Below are positions 51,601-60,428 of a DNA stretch of 64,000 nucleotides, one piece after another. The DNA is taken from positions 10,964,410-11,028,409 of the forward strand of contig CM046870.1 of NCBI GenBank assembly GCA_025617745.1, written 5' to 3'. Both the position numbers and the translations under genes were made by a program. The notes below the pieces were generated by a model. It did no database searches and was not told where the DNA came from. It was given only the letters and a program-made list of their open reading frames with translations. This DNA comes from Heliocidaris erythrogramma. Its lineage: Eukaryota; Echinodermata; Echinoidea; Camarodonta; Echinometridae. The number at the start of each line of letters is the position of its first letter. Position 1 is the stretch's first letter.

Positions 51601-54600
51601 CGTCAATGATCATGACAATAAACATAAAGTACATGTATATCATAAAAGGGCAATTACTATTTCGAATCACTTACTTAGGTTGGTTAAACCTCCGATCTCT
51701 GTTTGGTTGAATTCGAAAGAGCATATTCGGTTCACTCGAGCCTCATATATCAGCCCATCTATTGAAGAAGAATGGGATGAAAATGAAATCATATACATAT
51801 TATGAGCTTTTATCAATTTTATACAATTATAGCACATTTCAGTCCATTTCAAGTTAGGGGCCACGGAGCCTCTTTAAAAGTGGTGAGTGGAAGAATGAGG
51901 CTGAGCATGCATTGCGAATGAGGATATCATTTTATTGCAATGCTACAGATAAAACGCGTCTACTTAAAAAAAAGTAGGAGGGGCTGCACCCCCTCCTCCG
52001 GTTCTGCAGTCCATGCAATTGATATTCGTCAGAAAATGGAGTACATTGGTCCCTGTCGGAACCCCAGGGGTAGTATTCTGACCACCATTTTATCTCTAAC
52101 ATTTTTTTTAATTTCATCTATTTAAACACAGTGGTATTCTGAGACCAGTTTTTTATCTTGGATTTTATCTCATGACCATGATCACATGACGTCATAGAAA
52201 TGATGACGTATCACAAGATCGATGAACTGCATGGGGCGGAATCCTCTCCAGACCCGGGGAGGGGGGCGGGGACCTACTAGGGCAGCCCTGCCGGCATATC
52301 TCAGCGCTAGATACGCCACTGCACTCAATAAGCATTTCAAAGAAAAGAATAGAACGATCCAACTATGACAAAGTAAGCATTCGCTGTATTGATATTTTCC
52401 GTGAAATTGTATATAGGTCCATGGTGATTTTGTCACACTCTGAGAACACCAACACAACAAAACTCCAATATCGACATTAAAACAATCATGGAGAGGTGTC
52501 GTAGTCTAATGGTTTAAAACACTTTGACTGCATGAGTTGCGAAAAACGCGGGTTCGATCCCCCGGCATGCAAGGCACTTATGTCCCTAATTGAGGAAGAC
52601 ATTTTATCTATAAACATTGCTCTTTTGTTGTAAGGTAAATAAATGGTAGTTGGCATATTTGATTACCAACGTGTGTGCTTGGTTCTTTAAAAATAAAAAA
52701 ATAAAAAAAGGAATAAAATAAACACTTTTCGTGTAAAATATAAACTTGCCTGTTCAAAGCCTCTGATATTTAACCTAGTGCTCCGACATATTTTTTCCAG
52801 CAACGATGGCTCCGGGCTTTATGGTTGAGGTTGTCATTGGGTAGTAGGTTGGGGTTAGGTTTAGGTATAGTGTTCAGCCTCGGGGAGCGTTCATCAAGTG
52901 TTTTGTCAGTGATTTTTACCGACAACTGTGATAAGCTACTGAAATCCTTGTATCTGATTGGCTGAGAGCAAATTTGTCAGTAAATATCACTGACAAAACG
53001 CTTGGTGAAACGTTATACCCAGGGCTGAAGTTTAGAATTCCGTTAGTGTACGAAATTAACGCGGAGCAATAATATTGTCGCCAGAGCAAGTGTCGTAAAA
53101 CCATTAAACCGACAAACACCGTTTCTTAAAGATAATGAAATTACGCCTATGAAATGTTGATGAACAGTTTATAAATTGTAAATATAATCTTTATAAGAGG
53201 GTGTATTATGGCGCTTCATCTATCTCCTCCTCCCCCCCCCCCCCCCCCCCCCCTCTCGTTCTGACGCGTGCATAGCTATTGTTGTATCACATATTTCCTG
53301 GTAATGTTCAATGAATAGAATATTAAATGCTTTGATATCTGAATAAGTGGAAACATTATACTGTAATGTAAACCTGATAGATAAATTCAGCACCAATTTG
53401 TACCGTATTTCACTGTTCTGCATGGTTTACTTTGTACCGTGTAATTCTGCCTTTTGGTTGCCATTTGACTTTTTATATGTGTCAGTGTTCAAAATTTGGT
53501 TCATTCACGTTATCGGTTGCTAAGCTGACGAGAGAGAGTGAGAGAGAGAGAGAGGAGAGAGAAATGGGGATATGGTGGTGGGGGGGGGGGGGGGGTGGAG
53601 GGAGGGGAGTGTGAAAGAACATATATAAGTGCGAATAGATCTAGAGAGCAGTTGCCCGTGGTAATAACCTATATAGATAATTTATCCAGAAGGAAAAAAA
53701 TATATATATTCAACCATTTGCGCGCAGGCCTCATCTAAAAATTATGGTTAAGGATCCAAATTCATGTTGCTCGTGGATTCACAAAGTAACAACTATTTTT
53801 TTTATACCTATATAAGAGCTTCTTTTTGCCCCCCCCCCCAAAAAAAAACAACAACAACATAAAAAGTACGCAGTGGCTATTCTTACGACGAGACGAAAGA
53901 ATAATTTTCCGGCTATTTTTACGACATGCGCATAGGGTTAGGGTTAGGAAAATGGAGCGTATGCGCATGTTGTAAGAATAGCCGGAAAATTATTCTTACG
54001 ACTCGAGGTAAGAATAGCCAATGGCTAAAAAGTAACGTAACATTAAATAAATTATGTCATATGTTGGTTGTTGACAGTCATTGTATATTATTGAAAGGAC
54101 CAAGTATAGTAAAGGAAAAAACCAACAAACAAATAAAATAGAAATCTTCTCTGGATCAGGTATACTACGGATAGTTGTTTTCTCATAGTCGTTTTCTCAT
54201 TTTACCTGATAATACTGAGCATTTTTATGGTTACGTAACTTGATAGGTTATATCTTGTATTTTCTTTGCACAAATTGAGAATCAGTACGACGTCCTGACA
54301 CAGGCTCAATATTCTTGGTTTTTATAAGATATATATCATTCTATAACTTCACAAATGACTGTTAAAATGTACTGGTCCAAATAACTACCCTTATTATAGT
54401 TTATTAGGTTCCAACAGATCGATGTGTTTATGTCCCATAACATCCGACCTAGGAATGAATTTAGAGGAGACGTGCAATGACCTGTGCTCTTCACGAAGTT
54501 ATGTTTTTATCTCAGTCCAGTCAAGCGATACTTAATACCGTCCCTCTCTTTGCACCAAAATACACTCAAACAATAACACGCACAAGCACCACGACACATA

Positions 54601-55437
54601 TAGCTCCCTAAATATTTTTTTTCTATTTATGACTTTAAAATCATTAACATAAAACTGGACTTTACTGTATTTCCATATGGCCCATCATACATTTCTTAAG
54701 TACTTTTAGATATTTATTTTGGCCGACCGTCTTATTCAAGCTCCGCTTATAACGGCGGCCTTCTGCTTCAAAATAGACTCCAATATACAATTATTGTACA
54801 TAATGTGTATCTCGGGTCATATAAATATCATTTATGTATTATTTCTTTGTATGATTCTTTGATTCTGCAAATTATTTTGTAATACCTCACATAACAATTG
54901 TAACTTATATCGCATAAATTAGCCTACATTTATCATGTACATCTGTAAATTATGCAATTTACTGACAGTGTTACACCAATTATTTGAATCAAGTGTAAAT
55001 TTAATTTGTTTATAATTATGGCAATTGATTTGCTATTTCTGTTATTGTAATTTGAGAATTGATTGAAATGCAGAAAATAAAATCTTTTCAAACAAAAAAT
55101 AAACTTAAAATACTGATTTAAAAACCTATTTTTTAAAGTATGATACACGGGTCATATCAAGTACATGATATCTGTTGTGTTTGTTTGGCTGTATAATAGT
55201 GGACCTCTATACGTAGACTCTTGCCAGTACCCCAACCGTGCATGCACGAACTTGTCCTCTCATAAATGTTATACAAATGGGTAATGTATAGAGATATCGT
55301 CATGCGAACCGCTTGTTACTAATAATTATGATTCATGATATGGATGTGAAAGACCACTCACCAGACTGCAAGACGTAAAGTACATGGATCATAATCATCA
55401 TCATCTGTTGAACCCCCATTTTCCTTCCTCTGTTCAT
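25190..55437 (-). CDS. YWTD-propeller/EGF type I membrane receptor, 14 exons, 824 aa
   Basis: Fourteen exons (listed separately) total 2475 nt, with GT/AG borders and every phase matching. Layout: signal peptide 1-25; first LDLR class B (YWTD-like) propeller about 26-301 (FYSD, FWAD, IYFAD repeats); one six-cysteine EGF 302-341 (C304, C311, C315, C325, C327, C338); second propeller about 341-620 (VYWTD, IYWTD twice, YWCD, IYWSD); short stalk; transmembrane helix about 645-669 followed by LRRSKENR; cytoplasmic tail 676-824. There are no LDLR class A repeats and no NPxY or PPPSPxS motif, so it is neither a typical LDLR nor LRP5/6. YWTD-EGF modules bind secreted ligands at the cell surface; the ligand here is unknown. 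A polyadenylation signal AATAAA lies at 25081-25086. The least certain junction is the end of exon 7. Confidence 0.88.
25923..28418. mobile_element. 2.5-kb inverted-end element in receptor intron 13
   Basis: CCGGTGGAGCCACTC at the left and its inverse at the right, extended by TGACCGTTACCAAAA/inverse. An 18-bp direct repeat TAGGCGACTGGTTTGTGG lies immediately outside (25904-25921, 28419-28436). Subterminal units of the type CCCCTATTTT...AAGGACA repeat near both ends. Internal open frames at 27231-27585 and 27953-28405 resemble nothing recognised. Confidence 0.6.
26361..27005. repeat. Nested foldback inside the 2.5-kb element
   Basis: Two-layer inverted repeat: outer arms share GAAGATAACCTTGTACTCC and its inverse; inner copies share CAACATTCACTGTTGCAGC and GTCTGC...TTGTTT segments. 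Confidence 0.65.
28876..29032 (-). CDS. Receptor exon 13 (stalk and transmembrane helix)
   Basis: Encodes a Pro/Thr stalk, then [20 protein letters not shown] and the stop-transfer sequence CLRRSKEN. The acceptor is CCCCAG and the donor GTACAG in phase 2. Confidence 0.92.
29850..30128 (-). CDS. Receptor exon 12 (end of propeller 2)
   Basis: Encodes [30 protein letters not shown] and AVYRVDR. A second in-frame AG acceptor would add one codon (start 30131). The donor is GTATGA in phase 1. Confidence 0.9.
30771..30898 (-). CDS. Receptor exon 11 (propeller 2 blade)
   Basis: The acceptor is TTAACAG. Encodes [17 protein letters not shown] and [10 protein letters not shown]. The phase-2 entry fits exon 10 across the 13-kb intron; the donor GTAAAC leaves phase 1. 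Confidence 0.92.
31199..31292 (-). repeat. tRNA-Ser-like sequence (SINE head or pseudogene)
   Basis: Anticodon stem AATGC/GCATT with loop TTAGAAG, a long variable arm and T arm CCGGG/CCCGG are clear, but the 5' acceptor strand is missing and the flank is (TA)n. Not a functional tRNA. Confidence 0.5.
31397..31437. repeat. (TA)n microsatellite beside Penelope-like element
   Basis: Uninterrupted TA run on the 3' side of the 31.5-kb element; a matching run lies at 33600-33640. Confidence 0.9.
31501..33060 (-). mobile_element. Penelope-like retroelement, 5'-truncated, RT + GIY-YIG
   Basis: Minus-strand frame encodes reverse transcriptase motifs [10 protein letters not shown] and LYRDDGLG (YxDD box), then after a 1-nt deletion in a G5 tract (32233-32237) the linker [11 protein letters not shown], a Cys cluster [15 protein letters not shown] and a GIY-YIG endonuclease ([18 protein letters not shown]). 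RT upstream of about 33050 is missing. PLEs combine these two domains to nick DNA and prime reverse transcription. The frame break means this copy is probably inactive. The 3' side has a hammerhead ribozyme and (TA)n. Confidence 0.8.
31520..31569 (-). ncRNA. Type I hammerhead ribozyme in Penelope-like element
   Basis: Core CTGATGA, stem II ACGC/GCGT with loop CGTT, GAA, minimal stem III ACC/GGT with loop AGT, cleavage triplet GTA, then stem I TCGC/GCGA extended by AGTC/GACT. All conserved positions are intact. Short-stem-III type I hammerheads are known from PLEs and retrozymes. Confidence 0.82.
33105..33600 (+). mobile_element. Inverted copy of the Penelope-like element 3' part
   Basis: Opposite-strand, essentially identical copy of 31501-31995: the last 82 codons of the GIY-YIG frame, the stop and the hammerhead ribozyme are the same. 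The junction is a small duplicated stretch (CCAACCAATG..., ATACCGCAAGCGT repeated) at 33046-33112. Head-to-head truncated copies are a known PLE integration product. Confidence 0.8.
33532..33581 (+). ncRNA. Type I hammerhead ribozyme in inverted PLE copy
   Basis: Identical to the minus-strand copy at 31520. Core CTGATGA 33542-33548, stem II 33549-33560, GAAA 33561-33564, stem III loop AGT 33567-33569, predicted cleavage after A33573, stem I 3' strand from 33574. Confidence 0.82.
33600..33642. repeat. (TA)n microsatellite beside inverted PLE copy
   Basis: Uninterrupted TA run directly after the 3' end of the inverted copy. Confidence 0.9.
33838..35488. mobile_element. TA-flanked foldback (Tc1/mariner-like) element
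   Basis: Ends are CAGTTAACAACAAAATTATT and its inverted copy, flanked by TA. Arms of roughly 580-600 bp are inverted copies of each other around a divergent centre. No transposase frame is recognised. TIR style and TA target suggest Tc1/mariner mobilisation in trans. Confidence 0.75.
36733..36870 (-). repeat. SINE-tail family member (GCGCTCATAT type)
   Basis: TACAGCGCTCATATCCACC and GTGCTCAAGGCGCTCCAATA match a diverged copy at 44125-44215. Related GCGC-rich tails next to ATT repeats occur at 5271-5320 and 40640-40690. Confidence 0.5.
37255..37475. repeat. (AAT)n-rich array
   Basis: Imperfect AAT/GAT repeats in receptor intron 10. Confidence 0.85.
38551..38838. mobile_element. MITE with TTTCATAAAGCTGTTCG ends
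   Basis: GGGGGCTGTTTCATAAAGC at the left and its near inverse at the right enclose 290 bp. Lies in receptor intron 10. Confidence 0.6.
39214..40482 (-). CDS. TRIM-type RING/B-box/coiled-coil protein, intronless, 422 aa
   Basis: One uninterrupted frame from ATG at 40482 to the stop at 39214. A C3HC4 RING lies at residues 14-52 ([17 protein letters not shown]). Two B-box zinc fingers follow: the first around [10 protein letters not shown]...[13 protein letters not shown], the second CKKH...[13 protein letters not shown] with trailing His residues. A long charged coiled coil covers about 200-335. The last 75 residues are acidic, then basic and Ser/Thr-rich, with no SPRY, NHL or other recognised C-terminal domain. 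RING proteins of this family are ubiquitin E3 ligases; substrate and role are unknown. It lies inside intron 10 of the receptor gene on the same strand and is intronless, which suggests a retrocopy or the single-exon TRIM type common in invertebrates. A SINE tail (about 40640-40690) sits just upstream. Confidence 0.93.
   Translation of the reverse strand: MAEVSEKERDEMNCAVCMDKLTNAKYLKCFHSFCTRCLEHCIRNLKVSCPLCREVTSVSRGIDSLLPNLRATKRVNEARVRERIETKIQDSGCQCGSCKELGAICLAKSYCVDCELLICDACVNAHKLLKMTRSHRIIGVLDFQNGVPVDEGDNVSEIGILERRCKKHGSALTMFCRPCHQPLCPRCSLDEHASKLNNHECVNISDVEEELAGELKQLLSKIDPNHFDRVANSYKQRLQSNADKAKELKAKINESAQNEIASLYAKIEAKRVDLTARILDIEKVSGRKVATVLSGIRRLRSRAEKLDGYAKELLKTGNPTDIVAVKETVTEHLKDIRAEMRKLTSDDSDVDDIDGHTFTPTDWMAANYEPGVGRLETPTQRGQVDCQVTGMFKRRTSTRMTRTTQRPQSALPRLSNTRSLVN
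40816..41035 (+). CDS. Orphan candidate coding exon (unrecognised, Cys-rich)
   Basis: A strong acceptor (TTTCTTTTGCAG) opens a 73-codon frame closed by CTGCAG before GTTTGT. The peptide carries [20 protein letters not shown], then an acidic stretch [13 protein letters not shown] and one more Cys. It lies divergently upstream of the TRIM gene on the opposite strand. No family is recognised and no partner exon was found, so it may be a gene fragment or chance. The overlapping minus-strand frame looks like a shadow. Confidence 0.25.
41036..43902. other. Receptor intron 10, distal part
   Basis: Contains the SINE at 42.5 kb, copies of its 3' end, a G tract at 43519-43532 and AT-rich sequence. No gene seen beyond the orphan exon. 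Confidence 0.5.
42538..42740 (+). repeat. tRNA-derived SINE
   Basis: A box TGGCCCAGTGG and B box GGGTTCGGGACC. The 3' end TTTATCAAGCCTCTACAAAG recurs at 43428-43470 (inverted) and 43780-43808. Confidence 0.5.
43903..44065 (-). CDS. Receptor exon 10 (propeller 2 blade)
   Basis: Encodes [18 protein letters not shown] and EPRGITVD. The donor GTAGGT leaves phase 2. The following intron is about 13 kb and holds the nested TRIM gene. Confidence 0.93.
44110..44220 (-). repeat. SINE-tail family member
   Basis: Same family as 36733-36870 (TAGCTCTCATATTCACC, AAGGTGCTCCAATAT), next to an (AAT)-rich tract in receptor intron 9. Confidence 0.5.
44575..44853 (-). CDS. Receptor exon 9 (propeller 2, blades 1-2)
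   Basis: Encodes [19 protein letters not shown], then [18 protein letters not shown], a classical YWTD. The phase-1 donor is GTAGGC. Confidence 0.93.
45174..45290 (-). CDS. Receptor exon 8 (EGF domain)
   Basis: Encodes [22 protein letters not shown] and VTCES, the six-cysteine LRP-type EGF that follows a YWTD propeller. The acceptor is TTGCAG, the donor GTGAGT, phase 1 on both sides. Confidence 0.93.
45405..45765. repeat. Pyrimidine-rich (CTT)n tract
   Basis: CTT/TTC-rich run with a C tract at 45576-45589, in receptor intron 7, upstream of the EGF exon on the minus strand. Confidence 0.85.
45887..46040. mobile_element. Poly-G hAT-like MITE with 8-bp TSD
   Basis: Starts CAGGGGCGGATCCAGG and ends CCTGGATCCGCCAATG, flanked by GGACTAAT on both sides. 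An 8-bp duplication and CAG-type ends fit hAT. Related CAGTGGCGGATCCAGG starts recur near 9631, 12458 and 5353. Confidence 0.72.
46134..46302 (-). CDS. Receptor exon 7 (last blade of propeller 1)
   Basis: Begins [15 protein letters not shown] after acceptor TATAG. The end at 46134 uses the donor GTCAGT (phase 1), chosen because it restores frame with the EGF exon. A closer GTAAAT donor after 46141 would end in phase 0 and break that frame unless a micro-exon intervenes. Confidence 0.75.
46608..46665. repeat. Perfect 27-bp-arm hairpin
   Basis: Arms GATTTTAAGCAATGAATAAG... pair perfectly around the loop CCAT. It sits in a larger imperfect inverted repeat bounded by GGTCATTCCATGAGG near 46506 and its relative near 46938. 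Receptor intron 6. Confidence 0.75.
47242..47359 (-). CDS. Receptor exon 6 (YWTD-type blade)
   Basis: The acceptor is TCACAG. Encodes [18 protein letters not shown]. Ends in AGG before the donor GTACGA, phase 0. Confidence 0.87.
47975..48109 (-). CDS. Receptor exon 5 (YWTD-type blade)
   Basis: Encodes [20 protein letters not shown] and FPNGLAIDF, a clear LDLR class B repeat. The donor is GTGAGT in phase 2. Confidence 0.92.
48986..49139 (-). CDS. Receptor exon 4 (YWTD-type blade)
   Basis: The acceptor is TGTAG and the donor GTAAGT in phase 2. Encodes [15 protein letters not shown] and PRSIALHPG, standard LRP propeller strands. Confidence 0.9.
49856..50005. repeat. (GGGA)n/(GGAAA) microsatellite
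   Basis: Purine-only array of GGGA with interspersed GGAAAGGA units in receptor intron 3. Confidence 0.9.
50029..50291. mobile_element. MITE with CACTGCAAAAACC termini, TA-flanked
   Basis: About 60-bp inverted ends (CACTGCAAAAACCAGGGTG...) with TA on each side. The interior has repeated AACACCAG units. It lies in receptor intron 3 beside a GGGA microsatellite. Confidence 0.7.
50573..50740 (-). CDS. Receptor exon 3 (YWTD-type blade)
   Basis: The acceptor is CCCAG and the donor GTAGCT in phase 1. Encodes [19 protein letters not shown], a class B repeat with FYSD in place of YWTD. Confidence 0.85.
50959..51395. mobile_element. TTAA-flanked MITE, copy 2
   Basis: 437 bp, same ends as copy 1, inverted relative to it, flanked by TTAA at 50955-50958 and 51396-51399. 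Lies in receptor intron 2. Internal order mirrors copy 1 throughout, with small indels and a shorter C tract. Confidence 0.8.
51675..51758 (-). CDS. Receptor exon 2 (propeller 1, first strand)
   Basis: The acceptor is CAATAG and the donor GTAAGT in phase 1. It encodes [17 protein letters not shown], like the opening strand of LRP propellers. A phase-1 entry joins exon 1 exactly. Confidence 0.75.
52488..52660 (+). repeat. tRNA-derived SINE
   Basis: A-box-like GTCGTAGTCTAATGG and B box GGTTCGATCCC, then a tail AAGGCACTTATGTCCC. Receptor intron 1. Confidence 0.55.
53875..54019. repeat. Foldback with TTAGGG-like centre
   Basis: Arms GGCTATTCTTACGACGAG and relatives mirror each other. The centre reads AGGGTTAGGGTTAGG. 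Receptor intron 1. Confidence 0.6.
55362..55437 (-). CDS. Receptor exon 1 (signal peptide)
   Basis: ATG at 55437 opens [11 protein letters not shown], followed by a hydrophobic core [13 protein letters not shown] second in-frame ATG is at 55419. The donor is GTGAGT in phase 1. A TATATA lies about 135 bp upstream (55571-55577); its role as a TATA box is unproven. Confidence 0.72.
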
Positions 55438-56149
55438 TTCCAGATTTAAAGGGCAGAGTTCGAAGACACGAAGATAGTCCAGAGTGCTGTATCTTCTACT
55501 ATTTGTTGTGTAGCGTTTCCTATGTGACGTTATACGAAGATATGATATGAAGTTAGATGTTTTCAAGGTGATATATAAGGCTTGTGTTGAAGGTAGTCGT
55601 TATCACGATTGATGTACAGGAAATCCGTTCTTATTATTTACTTTAATGTTGGAGTATTGTTTCTGATGGATCGTTGACGTTTTTCATTTCGCGTTCATCG
55701 ATGAATGTTGTTGAATGGTAACTTTCAGATGCACGTTTTTCCCCGAAACAGTTTAATTTTAAATTACATGTACCTTGATAATAAGCTTGAATGGTGAGGC
55801 GTGGTTTTATTCCGACATATATAGGGAGATACTTCTTTATGTAATGTTTCTATAAGCGTATCAAAATCAAAACGTCAACAAGCTCACCCAGATCCTTTAA
55901 CGTATAGCTCTCGGTTCGCGACTATACCACTTTCTCAGTCAAACAATATCATGAATATTCCATGGCAAACTATAAACAAAATCTACTCCATTTATGTCTT
56001 ATTCTTAGTTGACTTCTTCTTCTTCTTAGGAGTAGTCTGCTTCCTTCAAGCTTGAAGATTCTTGCAGAAGTTTATGAGGTAGTGTGTGTCTCAATGGTAG
56101 GGTGCATGTGCTAATAATTTACAAGGTGCAAGTAAAAACTGCCTTGGAA

Positions 56150-56500
56150 CTAGCTGCTGCTGCCTTTCGTCAGTTGAAGACGAAAGGCGTTGACTGAAGG
56201 GGCTGTCACAACATTAACTGGGAGGGTGTTCCATGCGTCTTCACAGTTCCATCGTGGACTTTCGAGTATGGAGTTTTTGAAGTCAAAGATCAACTGTTCC
56301 TCCAGATTATACAATTCGCTGTTATAATACCAGCACCACATTAATCACGCACAGTCTCTTGGAGATTGTTGTCTCTGGCTTGCCATCTCTGACTCTGATG
56401 AAGTCATTGAAATTGTGACGTATCCCGTTAGCATGTATTTCCTCCTTCTAGTTCTCTGCGTCACTTCTGATTTTACCCTTTCAAATCCATCATGTTCCTT
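56150..56500 (-). pseudogene. Possible non-LTR retrotransposon C-terminal remnant
   Basis: WNTLPVNVVTAPSVNAFRLQ on the minus strand resembles the W-N-x-LP-x-x-VV...SVNxFK ending common to LINE RT proteins. Upstream sequence is broken. Confidence 0.35.
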
Positions 56501-57862
56501 GGCAAATATAATGCCGCTAATCATGCTCCAACGAATACCTAATAATGATAGGCGAATACATTGAATGGGAGTTCTCCTCCGAACCTATATAATAAACAAG
56601 TGAAAAGTCTTCTGTGAACCCGGAAATATAAAGCCTCGACGACAGACATTGAAAAAAAAGACTATTGTTTAAAAAGTTATGTAATAATCTCATCACGTCA
56701 TTTGAATGGGAGTATACAAGGAAAGCGGTCTGGATGGTTAGAGGTCCGTTCTGGCTGGTTGACGGACTCAGAGAGTGAATTTGAACAATAGCATCTTGGT
56801 GTGAATATTGCATGGGCATTATTGAGGCTGAGGACACCTATTCAGGCCTGTCTGTCCTTTCCTTTTGTGTTTGGAAATCAGTTTCGTGTATCACGCTTTG
56901 TTGTATAAGGGTGAGTGGTTTCACAAGTTACATGTACTTTCCTTATCAGGCCTGGTTCTACCTATCGATAAGTGGATTATTCATGACTGTTTTCGACCAT
57001 CTTCACAGGTTTATTCATATTCATCACGTGTTTATTCTCAGAGGAAGGATACACAACGTGTACTTTGGTTACATTTTGCTGGATCCTGACCCTGTCATTA
57101 AATGTACATTCATATTATTTCAACATTTGTAAATTATAGATATTGCCCTACACACTCATGTAAAATTCAACCTGGCTAATAATAAACGTATAGTTTTTTT
57201 TTACAGGTTTACTTTTCATTTCATTTCCATTTTTTGGTCATAATATAACATTATTTTCACCAATTCTGTCACATTTTTGTAAGATGTGCAAATCATGGCA
57301 ACCGGTAAATGTTAACTAGTCCATTCAATCATGTGGAAAATAGATGTTCCTGGGGGTTCCTAATCTCTCTAAACCATCAAAGGGAGAACCTTTCAGATTT
57401 AGATTCAGATTCAGATTTTATTTTCAGCTAATGTTTAAATGTTTCAATAAACATAAAATGATTACAATAACAACAATATATAACAATGATGTTTTCCATA
57501 GATATGGACCCAATATCATATATCAATCATAGTAATAAATATGATGCACACATATTGATCTATTAAGTGATGTTGAAAACAGTTGGACATGTTTTTTAAA
57601 AAGCAAAGCTTGTAAATTACATGCCCAGAAACTTATATAACTTAATCACGAGTGGGTCGTTCGTTCAATAATATTAAATTCATAAAGCATCATTACGAGA
57701 AGCGAATTATTGATAAGAGAGAATTGATAAGTGAGTTGAGGTAAAAGGACTATTGCCTCAACCCACAAGAAAAACTAAGTGTGACAGTAAATTGGAAGTG
57801 GAAGACGGTGTGGAAACAAAAGATAATGAAAAGAAGGAGGGTGGAGGAAGGAGGAATGAAAG

Positions 57863-58041
<179 letters not shown>

Positions 58042-58143
58042 ATTGTGTCTGTGTGTGAGAAGATGGAAGAGAGAAGGCAGGAAAAAGAAGGGCTGAAAAG
58101 GGAGTAAAACAGAGAAGAGAGAGGGAGATGGAGAGAGAGAGGG

Positions 58144-58186
<43 letters not shown>

Positions 58187-60291
58187 TCCTGCTCGCTCAT
58201 GCAGTTTGATTTCATTGCATATAGTTGAAGAAAATATTCTTTCAACATACTTTTGTAACAGTTTAGACTTTAAAGGCACTGTGAAGGATTGACATGGAAA
58301 AGCAAAACAGCAAACAGGTGTGATTGAGTGATAGTATGGTAAATTGTAAGTGAAAATCACATGGAAACCTAATTACATGTATCAGTAAAGCTAAAGCCAA
58401 CTTTAGTTTTAATGTCTGTCAGAATATAAATAAAAGAAAATTCAAAAGTGTTTGCAAATTTTTGACAGGAACTCTAATGACAGAATGATATAAGTAAATG
58501 AATTGTAGGTGAATATTCAAACCAACATATACCAAGACCAAAGAACAAACAATCAAACAAAACAAAATATAATAAACTGGGCTCTTTTCATAAAATCGAT
58601 GTCTTCTAAAACTGAAACATTCCTCCTTTCTATAACCATAATTATGTATAGTAATGTAAACATACACATTTATTATTCATACTAGAGTCTGCGCCTCTTT
58701 TTTGGCAATTATTAACATGATTAATGACACGTCAGAGCTACTTCACATACCATATATGCATAAAACACATGCATGTTCCAACTTCTCAATCACATTTTTC
58801 ACCTTTTATGCATGATGGTAATTCCGTTGCCACAAATTTGGCCAAACAGGAAAAGATATTCCAATAAGTGTTATCTGAAGTTTTAAGGTACAAGTTGAAA
58901 TCAGAGAATTTTTAGTTTCCCCAAAAAATATTCACTCTTAAAGCTAGGAGGAAAACTTTCCCCCATTTATGGTAAACGGAATTACACCCATATTGTAGTA
59001 GAGGCTAAACACGCTTCCTGAAAATACTGGTTTGAAATATGGCTCATACCTTGGTACACATGTTGCGTACACATACACAATTATAATGAAAGTTAATGCA
59101 TGAGACACAAATTGAACAATGTATTTAATTCATCATCATCGTTATATTGCCCAAAATATTTAGTAAACAGCCAAAAAAAAAAAGTCAGAGTGTAAATTCA
59201 AACATGCATTGTGCAAATTCCGAATGAGATGGGGATTTTTTCAGTTTCTTTGGCTATTTGGAACAATTAAAGCGATCTTTATCAGTATAATGAGCTGATT
59301 TTGCCCTTCCCGTGTGGAATTGCCCTTCATTCCTTTTTTTTTCTCCCGTGCTATGCTTACCTTGATCAAATCGTCTTATTTTTGCAAAAGGTACAAAATA
59401 ATAAAACTCGTCCGAAACAATTATTGTACACCAGGAGAAGAAATTGAAACTGTAATACCGCCATCTTTCGCTGTAATCATGTAAAGACATTCTTGCCAAA
59501 CATGAAGTTTGCCTCTGTCAGGCATGTCAGGTAGAATAGTTAGTTAGAAAAAACCCGCAAACACCTTTTTTTAACCAATGCATTGTCGAAACGGGGGTGG
59601 GGGAATAGCTTTTACGACTTCATGTTCCCGTGCAAAGACCCCCCCCCCCCTTTTTTTTTAAGGCCTTGGCAGGAACGAGGCATTCCAGGGGCGAGGGAGT
59701 GGGGTGGGTCTAGTATTCTCGCTCTCTCTCTCGCTCGCCTTCCCTCTATATCTATCTCTCTCTCTCCCCCTCTCTATCTCTCTCTGTACCATTGCCAGAA
59801 TATTGTTTTTTTTTTAATAAACCATATAACGAAAACTAGTTGGAAATCACATCCACAGACAAGCACAACACAACGCCAAAATAGACGCTCGAGTGATTAC
59901 TCCTTGGTTCTACTTGTCGACGACACCCGGCGATTGGGCAGACAAAACGTGTCATTTCCTATTATAGACCAGCACTGAATCCGTATAATATTTTTCTCTT
60001 CATTTACTGAACAATGTACCATTTACTCACGTTCGCTTGCCAGATGTGAAGTATAGCCAGTTCAACATTCGTGTATCTAGGCGTACGGATACATTTTCGC
60101 GAGGGGGGGTGGGGGGGGGGCGGGGGGGGGGGGGGGGCTAGTACCTTATTATGCCCGAATATCAATTTCCAGCTTTCTCGCGTGGAACAAAACAATTTTG
60201 ACACTGATAATTGTGAAAATAATATAGAAATGAAACCGTATCTGTATTAATCCGCCATGCACGCTGCACAAAAAATAAGCTTATTCGGGCA

Positions 60292-60428
60292 CCCTTGTAA
60301 AAAAAGTACCATAGTAGGCCTACCCATGGTAATATGACGGTAATTCAACCAAATTACCATGATTTGATGGTAATTTGGTTGAATTACCGTCATATTACCA
60401 TGGGTACTATGGTACTTTTTTACAAGGG
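60292..60428. repeat. 137-bp foldback element
   Basis: Near-perfect inverted arms CCCTTGTAAAAAAAGTACC... through GGTAATTCAACCAAATTACC around a short centre. Confidence 0.7.

Larger units (their letters stand above)
51759..55361. other. Receptor intron 1
   Basis: Holds a SINE, a foldback, C tract 53232-53253, G tract 53579-53596, a TCTGATTGGCTGAGAGC inverted repeat at 52895-53015 and a degenerate GC-rich MITE piece near 51970-52020. Confidence 0.55.

Noticed and set aside
25190-55437. Naming the receptor LRP5/6 or LDLR
   Set aside because: No class A repeats, no PPPSPxS or NPxY motifs, and only two propellers.
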